Positions 32,994 through 44,610 of a DNA stretch of 64,000 bases are shown piece by piece. The notes under the pieces are model-generated. The model saw nothing but the letters and a program-made list of their open reading frames with translations, ran no database searches and was not told the DNA's origin. A program made the translations under genes and the position numbers. Numbering within the stretch: position 1 is the stretch's first letter; each line of letters starts with the position of its first letter. Source of the DNA: Flammula alnicola (lineage: Eukaryota > Basidiomycota > Agaricomycetes > Agaricales > Strophariaceae); assembly GCA_015499995.1 (NCBI GenBank), contig JADNRV010000240.1:1-64000 (forward strand). The letters run 5' to 3'.

Positions 32994-34784
32994 ATGGTGA
33001 GCCATTTTTGCTTTATGACTGCAGCTTCGTTCTGACTCGCCTCTTTTGTATAGTTGTTTGACTCTCCATTTAATGAGCACCTCCAGACCAATTACGTTCC
33101 CTCGTGCATCGACATCAGGCATGTACAACGACTTCTGCTCGAGCCGGAGGCGGAATTATCAAGCCTTAACAGCCAGTTATCCCATCTGAAGAGGCAGTTA
33201 GATAATAGCAAGACGGAGAGGGACGACTTGGAGGAAGGCATTGAGGAGCATTACCGCCTTCTAGCCCCTTTTCGCTCCTTACCCGACGACATGCTCAGAG
33301 AGATTTTCCTGTGGTGTTTGCCTGACCAACATGAGGCAATGATGAGCGTCGAAGAGCCGCCTCTTGTCCTTGGCCGTGTTTGTAAACGATGGAAGGTCGT
33401 TGTATACCGCACGCCTCGTCTTTGGGCCTCATTGCACATCAGCCTTCCCTTCGCCCCAAGTTTTAAGCGTGCCTTGTCCTCTCCACCAACGCCCCTGGAG
33501 ATTATAGAGAAAGCGACCTTCCAGTTCGAAGCACAAGTTCAACTACACCAACGCGCCATTTCAGAATGGTTATATCGTTCTGGAAGTTGTCGACTTTCGA
33601 TATCAATCCACCCCTACATCCACCACCGCCGTCGCAGGCGCACTCCTCCCTTTGCCAAGGTTGAGTCATACCTCAATCTCGTTTTTGCCTTCTCCCACCG
33701 CCTGCGCAACCTCGATATAACGGTACCCAGCGGCGAACTTTCTGGCCTGATAGCTTCAATACCATTGTCTTCCTTTCCAGTTCTCCGCGTTCTGCGCATA
33801 ATGTTTCCGCTTCTCACCACTCACGATCAATGGATGAACAGTGGACTGTTCAACGCCAAACACCTTTCCGCGTTGAAACTAGACAATTTTCCACACCACA
33901 TCTCGGTCACGGAAGTTGACTGGTCTCAACTCACCCATCTTGCCGTATCTGGTGAGATCGATATCCAGGACACACAGAAGATCTTCACTCGTTGTACACG
34001 ACTAGTCTACTGTTCTATCAACTTATTCGATACCCGAACAAACTTTTCCACATCAACTCCCTTATCACTCCCTCACCTCGAAACTCTATTGCTTATCGAC
34101 GGTTCGACTGGGTCCGCGTTGGCGAACCTATTGGATTATTTATACGCGTCTTCTCTTCGCGTCATATCCTATCACTCTATGTCCTGGCCGAGTAGCGGGC
34201 ACTCTCCTCTACTCACTCTCTTATCTTGCAATGGCAGTCGCATCGAACGGCTGACAACAGACGTTCAGTTCTATACCCTGGAGGATCTAGTACTATGTTT
34301 CGAACTACTCTCCCTTTTAACACATTTCACGATTGAAGTTTGTCCTCTTGGTATCTCGGATGAGCAGGCGAGTAATCGTCCCTACCTGCCCATTAATTCC
34401 AAGATAATAAAGGCCACCTTGGACCTTCTGGCGCCGGACGGTAGTAATCCAACACCTTGCCGCCGCCTTCAGGTTCTCAACCTGAATTTAAGATTTATGT
34501 CGGGCTCACATCTCTCCGATACCGATCTATTGCGCTTTATCCAACAACGCATGAGAGCAGCCGAAGCAGCCGAGTCGGACATCGCATCTCTGACCAGCGT
34601 CACTTTCACGTCTCTTGAAGTGATGGAGGCCGACATCCGTCCATTTCTTCAGCAGTACATCGAGGATGGAATGAAACTGGATCTCTCATACCGCCCTCCG
34701 ATCCCGTTAATGATATCGCCCGGGTTTTTCAGCCCTCGTAATGGACTTTTGGAGCGGGAGAAGGAGGGGGTATTCTATGTCTAG
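32994..34784 (+). CDS. F-box-like protein with N-terminal coiled coil
   Basis: Belongs to the large mushroom F-box-like family that probably supplies substrate receptors for SCF ubiquitin ligases. After TNYVPS come a coiled-coil segment (LSSLNSQLSHLKRQLDNSK) and an F-box (FRSLPDDMLREIFLWCLP), then CKRWKVVVYRTPRLWASL, the usual text after the F-box in this family. The remaining 400 residues are leucine-rich and irregular, as in LRR-type F-box proteins. The large exon 33054-34784 has no in-frame ATG before the conserved start. A 57-nt GT-AG intron (32997-33053) joins it in phase to an ATG at 32994-32996, making a coding first exon of three bases. About 577 residues. Confidence 0.8.
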
Positions 34785-35217
34785 GTGTTGTTTTCTTAGA
34801 TCAAAGGCGGTACTATGCTTGAGGATGGGCGTGTATTTAGGTTGTATCTTTTCAGTGTACGTTAGTCGTATTTTTGCATCAATCAAACAGATACCTCGGT
34901 TTGGCAAGCCACATAATGGACAATGTATATTTTTGGTTCACCGTCATATGTACTAAACACATTCTCAGATCGGCATTCGACATCGAACAAACTTGAAACA
35001 GGCTAGATGTAATTGGATAAGCACATAATTTCCAGAAAAGGAATCCACGGGGCCATTGCCAAAGGCTCGTTTCATGTGGAATAATAGTCACAACTCTCGT
35101 CTTGTACTTGTCGAGAAAGAACAATATATATTGTAACTGGATATGAACGGCTGCCATGAGGGCTTTTACAATCAAAAAGAAATTGAAATGCTCGTGGAAT
35201 AGAAAACGATGGTCCAT
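34785..35217. other. Convergent 3' spacer
   Basis: Lies between the 3' ends of the F-box gene and the glycopeptide gene. AT-rich, no feature recognised. Confidence 0.5.
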
Positions 35218-36689
35218 TTAATCACAGAACGTAATAACGAGATCGACCTATTATTATACGGCCAGATTAGAACATGGGAAACTGATTCAAAGCACCCAAA
35301 ACTCACATTGTCAACTTGGCATTGAACTTGTACCTGTGTGTCGGTATCCACATGGAATGCGGTAGGGCAATTCGCGCCAGTGCCTTGCAATTGTAAATTG
35401 ATCGAGACTAGCGTCAGTAACAGAATTTAAGGCGAGGGCGTCTCCGGGACTCACAGTCTGCGCCTTGACCGTCGCATCCGTTGAAGTATGCGAACCCACT
35501 AGTCACCGAGAAAGCGTGACTAATGGTTCACCCAAGCATGTCAGTCCCGACCAAATTGCAGGTAAAGTAATGTGAATAGGTGGCTCACGGTGGAATGAGA
35601 GAGATATCGGTGCTGGAGCCACTTCCAGGGCTGGTAGGGTTGACCAAGGTTGTCTCGATGAGCGTGCATCCCTCTCCGTTGAAAAGACAATTTCCTAGTC
35701 AGAGGAGTCTCGTGAGTATGGAATGGAATATATAACGAAGTGGGTGTTAATAAAGTACCTGTCTGGAGATATCTATTATAATAAAAGAGCTCAGACTCTT
35801 TCTCACGAGACAAAAAACCCTTGTCTATTCTATAAAACGACATGGGGGACAAGTTACGTAAGACATAACTTATGTCATATACAAACGAGTGGCGGTGCAC
35901 TTACGCGTCAAGCCGATCTAGCAGCTCTGGCGCATGCGGCACGCCGGCATATGGCTCGATCTCAGGTCTCGCCGCTGACTCTCGCATTCTCATGTCCGAG
36001 TGCACAACCCACTACTGCACACCTCGGGGTCGCGGGTAAGCATGGGTAGGGTACTATGCATGTAGGAGTTCTATGCACAGGTAGGTGTACTATGCACAGC
36101 CCCACAGGTAGGGGTACTATGCACAGGTAGGAGTACTATGCAGGTTATTTCTTGCAAGTCTTTCTGCTTTAATTTAGTTGGAAATGAAACCAGGCATTTC
36201 TTTTATAAATCTTGATTAGTTTTATAACACACATTTTGAACTCATTTCAAGGATCAAGCTCATACACTCCAACATTGAAACATTGCAAGACCGTGCGAAG
36301 CACGGGTCAACTGCTAGTCTATTTAATTCGAGCATCCTGAAATGAGTATCTTGGCGATCGCGAATGGCGGGATTGAATGACATACGCGATAGCTGAAATC
36401 AGGGGTCCATTGGAGGTATAATCAGCTCCACTAGAAAGGACGTTGGGTCCTTGAATGAGCGTTGGCTGGAGGGGAAATAAGGTAAGCACAGTCATGACGA
36501 TAGTAGGTAATATAACACACAGTGCCACGACCACACCTAAGGAATTTATATGTGAATAAACTTAAGCGACGATGAAAGAGCGTGGATGCTTTCTCACCTA
36601 TTGTCAAAGTGAACTGTGTGGCTTTCGGCGTGAGCGCCTAACACGCCAGCAAGAAAAACAAAGGCCAAGTACTTGAGAGGAGAAAACAT
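35218..36689 (-). CDS. Secreted glycopeptide (Bys1/thaumatin-like small protein)
   Basis: Small secreted beta-rich protein of the basidiomycete 'glycopeptide' family; biological role not established. Signal peptide MFSPLKYLAFVFLAGVLGAHA is followed by ESHTVHFDNRCGRGTP, TLIQGPNVLSSGADYTSNGP, FNGEGCTLIETTLVNP, STDISLIPPHAFSV, GFAYFNGCDGQGADC, NCPTAFHVDTDTQVQVQC and a last exon ending ITFCD. The paired Cys positions are those of the family. Exons are tiny: 16 nt for CGRGT, and a 14-nt microexon at 35759-35772 (AYLQTG across its borders). The intron 35773-36385 is 613 nt, about ten times the local norm, and contains a Helitron-like insertion. All phases fit, so the gene appears intact if that intron is spliced out. 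The original family has CGFGTP where this has CGRGTP. Confidence 0.8.
35824..36317 (+). mobile_element. Helitron-like non-autonomous element inside an intron
   Basis: The 3' end has the hallmarks of Helitrons: a short perfect hairpin CCGTGCGAAGCACGG (36291-36305), eight bases, then CTAG (36314-36317) followed by T. A possible 5' end is the TC of TCTATTCTATAAAACG at 35824, but the preceding base is G rather than the usual A, so the left border is tentative. There is no coding capacity and no target duplication, as expected for this class. The element lies in reverse orientation to the host glycopeptide gene. Confidence 0.6.
36045..36142. repeat. Short tandem repeats, unit about GTAGGNGTACTATGCA
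   Basis: Five imperfect units of about 16-24 bases (GGTAGGGTACTATGCA, GTAGGAGTTCTATGCA, GTAGGTGTACTATGCA, GTAGGGGTACTATGCA, GTAGGAGTACTATGCA) separated by short CAC/CACAG spacers. They lie within the Helitron-like insertion. Confidence 0.8.
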
Positions 36690-36977
36690 CTCGATGCACG
36701 ATATGTGAGTTGGCTTTGGAAGACTGTTTGATTATGATTCAAATTCACTATGGCTTTATAGGTCAACGATGCCGCTAGAATATCTCTTAGTCAAACGGCT
36801 GTTAGGAACCTCTCCAGATATTCCGACGGCAATGGAATTCATTTCCATCAATATTTGGGCAGTTTTAGATACAGCTTTAGGCCCTTTTCTTGGGCGCAGA
36901 GGAGCGAGCGCTCGGCGCTTAGAGGCCGTAAAGCATGGACTTGGGAGAGATTCCAAAAGCAGTGCCTGGCCGAAACT

Positions 36978-37721
36978 TCAAGTTGCCTGTGAAGCTATCG
37001 ATGGAGTAAACCGAGAGTTTTCGCCTGTGGAAGTGCGTTTCGGCTTCCGATTTCTGCTCGACGTGGATGCCGACCAGCCATCGACATACCAAGACTTCAC
37101 CCCATGGTCAGGCCAGGCTATTGCCCTGTCAATTTTAAAAGAATAGCGAAGAATAGTAAAAATAGCAATGGGTATTCCCAGTTCCACGCTAATAGTTCTA
37201 GTTTCAGAGTACAAGCCAAGAGCGAACGTCAAAATTTGCTCCCGGAGACAGGCTTCTTCTGCTGAAGAGATATTATAAACAACAAACTTCGGATAGTACT
37301 CATTGCTTATCTGACGACATTGGTCAATTGGTTCACAGTTCCAACTTCCAGGGCCACACTCCGAGTCGATACAAGTTGAAAGTCAGTAACATTGAAATAC
37401 GACGAATTAAATATTTCCCACTTACTCTCGCAACGTATTGAAAAGAGATGACAGAGAACATTTGGGAATGGGTCGAGAAATAGCTTTCGACGTACGTTAA
37501 ATTTGCATCCTAGCAATGCCGCCGGAACAGCTTCTAGACAGCTGTCGATGCAGCCCAACGGTCCTCCTGTGCGCGCTAATCCTTTGATAGTTTCTTCTAA
37601 AGAAGTGATCGTAAGTTGCACTGGCAGGTCGCCAAGAGCCGGAATGCACTGGTATACAGTATGTATGAGGAAGCTACATACCAGGCTGCGAGACGAGATT
37701 CGTGGTTAATGTTGCGGCCAT
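36978..37721 (-). CDS. Possible small hypothetical gene
   Basis: No family recognised. A candidate first exon starts MAATLTTNLVSQPG at 37721 with a GTATGT donor. A 3' acceptor at a TACCAG then opens CIPALGDLPVQLTITSLEET...CIDSCLEAVPAALLGCKF, which ends at a GTACGT donor. A later frame reads YYPKFVVYNISSAEEACLRE...TLGLYSETRTISVELG and stops at 36978. The exon joins in the middle are not resolved and there is no motif support. It may equally be a decayed gene. Listed because three frames on this strand have protein-like composition and splice sites. Confidence 0.3.
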
Positions 37722-38294
37722 ATGCATTCCGCTCTTGAGCTTGAGTCTTCACGTGCATGCCGCTTCCGAGTCAACGCCGATTCTTCGGATCTTCCATCAA
37801 CGAATGCAAGGTTCACTTAAGGTTCACTAGCTCTTCTGAACTTCAGATCTGAACCTTGATAATCTCCGTCGTGGCGCCTACTAAAGTCGTTTGCATTCGA
37901 AAGTTGAAATTGCCAACCAAAATTTCTGAAGGTGCTTAGGTACCAAGGCTGATAGTACCTCGTGAACCCCACTTCCCGAAGTGAAATATGCTCTCGGAGG
38001 CCACTAAAAACTTCTTTTTACTGAAAATACATTTCTTATAGCTTTAGAAAGAAATCAGGGCCTCAGGGTGGACGGAGGAGACAATGGCCAGCGACGAGAA
38101 ATCCGCATAATGCTGAAGCCGAGGTTGCCGATATCATCCACGTCTATAAAGCCAAACACGAAATTCAAAAATTTCGATTGGCATTGATCTTCTTGAAGAC
38201 TTGAACAGCGTCTTTTCGGCTCCTTCAGGCTGCATATATACTTCGACGAACAACGCCGTCGCCCATTTGACCGTGTCGGTCTGACTAGCTAGCT
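37722..38294. other. Intergenic region
   Basis: Spacer with no recognisable gene or repeat. Confidence 0.45.
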
Positions 38295-38498
38295 ATGGCA
38301 TTGGTACTTTCGTCAGTGTTGCGCCTGTCCGACATCCTTTTTCCGTTGATGTTTCCGCGTTTTCATGGTAAACTACCCGACTGTCCGTCTTGGCAAGAGC
38401 ACCATGAAGGAAAGATACCCTGCACACCTGCCGCATGGCATTATCGGAAATGCGATGGAGTACATGGGCAGAATCTAGGCGACATCACGGGCATTTAA
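38295..38498 (+). pseudogene. Cytochrome P450 N-terminal relic
   Basis: The start MALVLSSVLRLSDILF leads to SWQEHHEGK. In one frame the DNA continues RYPAHLPHGIIGNAMEYMGR, matching the Pro-rich hinge and IIGN motif after the membrane anchor of P450s; in another frame it gives QNLGDITGI. The two parts are joined only by frameshifts, and the open frame ends at 38498 with no P450 body behind it. It lies immediately upstream of two intact P450 genes, so it is likely the remains of a further member of the cluster. The assignment rests on a short stretch. Confidence 0.5.
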
Positions 38499-38782
38499 TA
38501 CTATTACTATCTCCTGTCAAGGCCGTCCAGTCCTGGAGAATATATTCGTACGTGGCAATTCCCTCTGGGTTGCCAGGTCTATTTATCTTTATCACGGAAT
38601 CGTAATATCCCTGCACAACATTATCACGTACAACATTCCCCGTTTCTCGGTTTTGAATCTGACAGGACGCATGATCAAGTTCCTTTCAATGTTACCTGGA
38701 CATCGTCGCGCTTACTTATAAGGGGCGAGGAAGGATCTCGTGAATCAGCATTGCGCCCATTCCCTCTGTCCTTTTAATCGCA
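38499..38782. promoter_or_regulatory. Upstream region of P450 copy 1
   Basis: Ends in TTATAAGG near 38716, about 65 bases before the ATG, which could serve as a TATA-like element. No other gene. Confidence 0.35.
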
Positions 38783-40938
38783 ATGGCAACGCATGTATTG
38801 GTCTCTGTCGCTATTGTGTGCTTGATAGCTGGCATATTGAGCAAACTCGCGAAATCTTTGAAAGCCGGTGGAAAACGTGCTCCCTACCCGCCTGGGCCAA
38901 AACCTAGATTTTTGGTCGGGAATATGTTTGATTTTCCGACGAACTGTGCTGCTGAAAAATACATTGAATGGGGGGAGAAGTACAAGAGTACGTCCGGACA
39001 GTTATTTACTTCTGCCAATTGCCTAACTGCTGTTAATACAGGTGATATTCTGCACGCAAGCTCACTCGGAAACCACGTAGTTGTCCTCAACAAGCTCGAA
39101 GATGCAGATGAACTGCTCGAAAGACGATCCAGAAAGTATTCTGACAGGCCTGCGATACCGGTCGTTAAATTGTACGTGCATTTCTTTCCTATAAATGAGC
39201 ATCGCCTTGACAAGCCTACAAAGGATGGGTTGGGAAGGGAATGTCGCACTCATGTCATACGGCGATGACTGGCGGATTCACAGGAAGATCTGTCAGCAGA
39301 ATTTTCGTCAAGACGCCGCACCGAAGTACTACCCGATTCAACTTGATAAGGTGAAGGAGTTCCTACGAGGCCTGCTAGAGAGCCCAGAGAGATTCGAGGA
39401 TCATGGCAAATTGTACGTCACCCAACATTCACCGATAAAAACGATCATTCACGTTGATATGGTAAATGTAGGCTCTCCGTATCGGTTCCTATGTCTACCA
39501 TGTACGGGTATGATATTGAATCCATGGACGAGCGTTGCGTCCAAGCGGCGGACGAGAGCATCCTCCTTGGAGCAACGTTAGTTCTGCCTGGAGGAAGCTT
39601 CATCAATATTTTTCCATTCCTGCGACACATACCGCCGTGGGTTCCAGGAGCCACATCCAGTAAAACTGCGGCTGAAGTCAAGAGACTGACGGAGGAGGTG
39701 GTGAGTTCACCGATGAACGTCCTGAAGGAGCGCATGGTCAGTGGTACAATAGTAGCATTTCGATTCCCCGGGCTCATGTTTTCCCCATCACCTTAGATGA
39801 ATGGGACAGCTCCCCCGTCGCTTGTTTCAAACTTTCTGGAGAAAAAGGCTACTATTGGTGCCTCCGAAAGGGAAGAACTTGTCGTCAAAAACGTAGCTTA
39901 CACGGTCTACGGTGGTGCGTATTCTCCACTACTATCTCGATAATCATTCTTTTATGATGGCGAATGTTTCGTTCCAGCCGCTTCTGATACTGTAAGCCCC
40001 CCGACACATGTTACGTCTATATCGGTGTTAACGCTATTATCACCAGACAATATCTGCGACCGGTACTGTCTTTTATGCAATGGCGATACATCCAGAGGTG
40101 CAGAAGAAGGCCCAGGAGGAGATCGACCGTGTTGTCGGCTCTGCACGTCTTCCAGATTTTGGAGATCGACCATCGCTTCCGTACACCGAGGCAATATATC
40201 GAGAAGTACTACGATGGAGACCTCCTCTTCCGCTTGGCGTGCCTCATTGTCTCTCTGAAGATGACTACTACAAAGGGTACTTCATCCCGAAAGGTAAGTC
40301 TTCCTCACATATATCACATTCGTTTCTTGACTACCGCACCTTCTAGGCACGACTATCTTGGGGAATATATGGTCCGTATCTTTCCTCACTTCGGGACCCC
40401 ATTCTTATTGCTCTCTCGCATCGGTCAGGGCCATGACACATGACGAAGAAATATACCAAGATCCGTACAACTTTAAGCCCGAGAGGTTCTTCGACGACGA
40501 TGGCAATTTGAATGATGACGATCATATACTAGCATATGGGTTTGGGCGAAGGTAATCGATGCTGAACTTCTTGAGGAAATCTGATTCCATGGCAATTAAT
40601 AGAGCTTGTGTCGGAAAATATGTCGCTAGCTCGACGGTGAGTGACGTCTTTTCATACATAATCACGGCTGATTCGGGCCTTGACTAGATGTGGTCGTTAA
40701 TTGCCTCGCTACTGGCCACGTTTGACATAAGAAAGGCCAAGGACGAGTTTGGCAACGAAATTGAAATCAAGGACGACTATGCTGACTATGGCAGTGTGCT
40801 CCAGTACGTTCCAACCTTTGCGTAATATCAAAGAACATTATTTGATCTACACTTCTCTCCAGACACAAGAAACACTTCGAATGCTCCATTACTCCACGAT
40901 CACAGCGAATTAGACAGCTACTTGCAGAAGGGAATTAG
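38783..40938 (+). CDS. Cytochrome P450, copy 1
   Basis: Microsomal heme monooxygenase; substrate unknown. Start MATHVLVSVAIVCLIAGIL is a membrane anchor followed by APYPPGPKPRFLVGN. Other motifs: DDWRIHRKICQQNF (C-helix, WxxxR-like), an I-helix variant AASDT split from TISATGT by an intron, ExxR as REVLRW, FKPERF, and heme loop AYGFGRRACVGKYVA. The loop has Tyr where the first Phe of FxxGxRxCxG is usual. A dozen or so short GT-AG introns keep frame at each join I checked, for example VVKL to MGWEGNVA and KERM to MNGTAPPS. It ends LLAEGN at 40938. Similar fungal P450s are often labelled O-methylsterigmatocystin oxidoreductase-like, but that name says little about substrate. Confidence 0.9.
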
Positions 40939-41969
40939 CGTTAGGATTCGGAGAGTTGAACTGTTCATCGGAGGAATTTGTTTTATGATTGCATAATTTG
41001 TCATTGCCTATGATCGAACGGCGATTAACAAGAGCTCTTGCAATAGATTTTGGCCACTGTGATCATGATCAAGTTATTCCGGTAGACGCTTGAGACGCGC
41101 GCCGCGCGCGATTGGAACCTGATACGCAACTCCAAGCGATCGAATGAAAATGGCTTATCACGTTATCTTATCTTATCACCTCGCTTTTACCTTCCGATCC
41201 AAATAAAACCTTAAGCCGGAAGTTCAAGTTGAAATTCAATTGCCATAACTCGGATTTGCCAACCATGACTCGGAACCAGCGCTTCAAGCATTTCTCAACG
41301 CTCGTAAAACGATTTCTCAAGATGCAAATTGGAAGGACGCCATTAAGGCCACGTCCAAAGCATGCAATGAATGCCGGGCTCGGGCGAGACTCATACTTGT
41401 GATCCTCAAGGCCTCACGGCTACTATATGTATGTCAAGTCCAGGAAGAAACTTGGAAGAAACTCAAACTCAGTATCGCTGTGAGCCGCGCTATCTTCGAG
41501 TCTGCCTGAGAAAGTCTCGGAGTCACCTTAGGCAGATTGGAGGTGAGTCGAGGCTTGAAAATCAAGTGTTCAAGCTCAAGCTTCAAGTTCAAGACCAACC
41601 GTCGGGGGCTCGCCAAGTTGCTAACAGAAGGCCCATCTTGACAAAAATATGGAGGTTCTTCAGAATCCTAATCACCCCCCTCGCAGTGCCTAAAACATCG
41701 TCTGCTTACCGGTCTAACAGCGTCCTTTCGGTTCCTTCATGCTTCTTGCATCTAATAACGGCACAATGTCATCTGGATTCTGCACGAGACCAGTTTATAT
41801 ATACTTGCTGGGGCATCACAATATCATCTGAACTTCGTGGACATGATGTTTTCCATCTCTCACCCCTTTCGGTCTATTGCTCTCACCGTCAGTGTGCATG
41901 CATCTTCGAAGCACTTTGCTATAAAGTACGCAGAGCGATGAATCGGAAACCCTCTGCTATTCAATCGCG
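40939..41969. other. Intergenic region between tandem P450s
   Basis: About 1 kb with no recognisable coding sequence. One 210-codon open frame (41371-42003) has no family motif and overlaps the next start. It likely holds the promoter of the second P450. Confidence 0.5.
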
Positions 41970-44135
41970 ATGGCGATGCACGTACTGGTCTGCCTCGCTA
42001 TAGTGTTCTTGATAGCTGCGACGTTGAACAAGCTCGTGAATAAATTAACGACAAGTGGAAGACGAGCTCCGTATCCTCCTGGACCAAAACCAAGATTTGT
42101 GGTCGGGAATTTGTTTGATTTGCCATCCCATGATTCTGCCAAAATATACATTGAATGGGGGAAGAAGCACAACAGTATGTCGTTCCTTTATTCAAATATT
42201 ATACGCTTTATTTCTGTCGATATAGGCAACATTCTCCATGCCAGCGCGCTCGGAAATCATATAGTTGTCCTCAATAAGCGCGAAGACGCGGACGAACTAT
42301 TCGAAAGACGATCTAAAAAGTATTCCGACAGGCCTGTGATACCCACTATAAAAATGTACGTCTTTATTGGCTTGGACATTAACAGCGATATGACGATCCT
42401 GCATAGGATGGGGTGGGAAAGGAACGTCGCCCTGATACCATACGGCGATGACTGGCGGATGCACAGAAAGATTTGTCAGCAAAACTTTCGTCAAGAAGCT
42501 GCACCGAAATACTACCCAATTCAACTTGAGAAGGTAAAACAGTTCCTGCGAGGTCTGTTAGAGAGCCCAGAAAGGTTCGAGGATCACAGTAAAATGTAAG
42601 TTGCCCAAAATTCAAGGATAAAACGACTATCTTATCGACATGTTAATGCAGGTTCTCCGTATCGATTTTCATGTCTACGATGTACGGGTACAACGTCGAA
42701 TCCTTGGACGATCGTTGCATCAAAGTGGCGGACGAGAGCCTCACGATTGGCGCAAAGTTACTTCTGCCAGGAGCAAGTCTCATCAATATTTTCCCATTCT
42801 TACGACACATACCACCATGGTTTCCAGGAGCCACCTCTCATAAGGCCGTGGCTGAAGTAAAGAAACTAACCGAGGAGGTGGTGAGGACACCTATGGACCT
42901 CCTCAAAGAACGCATGGTCAGTGATAAAGTACACGGCTACGGGTATTTCGAGTCTATCAGCTGAGTCATCATCTCTTTTATTAGAAACATGAAGCAGTTC
43001 CCTCATCGTTTGTCTCAGAATTCCTGGAAAAGAAGGCGAGCTTTGGCGCTTCTGAGAAAGAAGAGCTTGCCATCAGCAACGTAGCTTACACTGTCTACGG
43101 TGGTGCGTATCTATTTTTTAGTTGACCGTTCTTACTTGACATCAAAATTTCGCTTCCAGCTGCTTCTGATACCGTGAGCTCCTGGCCTATACTCAATATA
43201 ACCTGGTTTGCAAGTATGACATTATATTCGAATAGACAATAGCTGCGGCGGGGACACTATTATATGCGATGGAAATACACCCAGAAATACAAAGGAAAGC
43301 TCAAGAGGAGATTGACCGCGTTGTAGGCTCCGCGCGTCTTCCAGATTTCGGGGATCGACCATCGCTTCCGTACATCGAAGCAATATACAGAGAAATATTG
43401 CGATGGAGGCCTCCCTTGACGCTCGGAATACATCATAGTCTTTCCGAAGATGACTATTACAAGGGCTATTTCATCCCGAAAGGTAAATCGACTTCACACA
43501 TACTTACACGTCATGACAGTACTAGACTACCCCTCCTTCCAGGAGCGACTGTCCTCGGGAATTTGTGGTCTGTATATTTCTCAACCTGGAATCCTTTTTT
43601 ATGGTCCTCATCTCCCACCAATTAGGGCTATGACCCATGACGAAGATGAATACCCGGACCCCTACAGCTTTAAGCCTGAGAGGTTCTTCGACGACAACGG
43701 CAATCTGAATGACGACAACCATATCCTCGCGTACGGGTTTGGACGAAGGTGAATATGCTGAACTTCGCGAAAAGACCTAACTTATGTACTTGTCTTAATA
43801 GAGCATGTGTTGGGAAATATGTCGCCAGCTCGACAGTGAGTATCGTCCCGTGATATGGATTTGGATTCGTGGCTGATTTCGGTTTCAATTAGATGTGGTT
43901 GTTAATTGCCTCGTTACTGGCTACGTTTAACATACGGAGGGCTAAAGACGAGTTTGGAAATGAAATTGAAATCAAGGACGACTATATTGACTACGGTATG
44001 ATCCAGTACGTTCAAACCTTTGTGCATACAAAAGTTATGTGATTTACACGTCCTTTCAGGCACAAAAAACACTTCCAGTGTTCCATCACTCCAAGATCCC
44101 AGACAACTAGGCAGCTAGTCGTAGAAGGGAACTAG
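41970..44135 (+). CDS. Cytochrome P450, copy 2
   Basis: Tandem paralog of the preceding gene with the same exon plan. Start MAMHVLVCLAIVFLIAATL anchor, then APYPPGPKPRFVVGN. It has DDWRMHRKICQQNF, AASDT then TIAAAGTLLYAM, REILRW, FKPERF and heme loop AYGFGRRACVGKYVA, identical in the loop to copy 1. It ends QLVVEGN at 44135. The reading frame is intact at all joins I checked (IKM to MGWERNVA, SKM to FSVSIFMSTM, GMIQ to HKKHFQC). Divergence from copy 1 is spread through the protein, with most in the anchor and the segment between the C- and I-helices. That pattern fits two working enzymes with different or overlapping substrates. Confidence 0.9.
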
Positions 44136-44610
44136 CATTGGGATTCGGAGAGTTACCATTTCTGATGAAACAAAGATAAAACTCAGAGGCATCTCGAGAT
44201 TAGTACCGCGAACCATGTTTTTGTACGAGATTCGTTTCTTGTTTTCCGACTTTCGCAACACGCGTATTGGAGCGTTACGCCACGGCTAGTAATTCTAGAA
44301 TCTATTAGAATGGTTGTAGACCACTGTGGATGTCGCCCGGCGGTCTTCGTGAAATCTCCTTAAAAAGTGACTGTTAGCACGACGCCAAAGCCGAAATGTG
44401 TCGATGCGGGAGAGCACTAAGGTAAAACGATACCTATAATTGGATAATTCATCATTGCTCATGTGTAGCACTATTCACCAGAGTTCAGGAAGAGCTTTTG
44501 GGGAGCTAGCCACCATTTCAAGAGGCACCTTCTCGTCAATGACAACTTCAGGCTCAAATTGGTGGTCCTACACGAAATCCGGGGTGAAAATCCGCAGAGA
44601 GGTATGCATA
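44136..44610. other. Convergent spacer
   Basis: Lies between the 3' ends of P450 copy 2 and the CMC4-like gene. No feature recognised. Confidence 0.5.

Noticed and set aside
41371..42003. 210-codon plus-strand frame before P450 copy 2
   Set aside because: No family likeness, and it overlaps the start of the P450 in another frame; probably chance.
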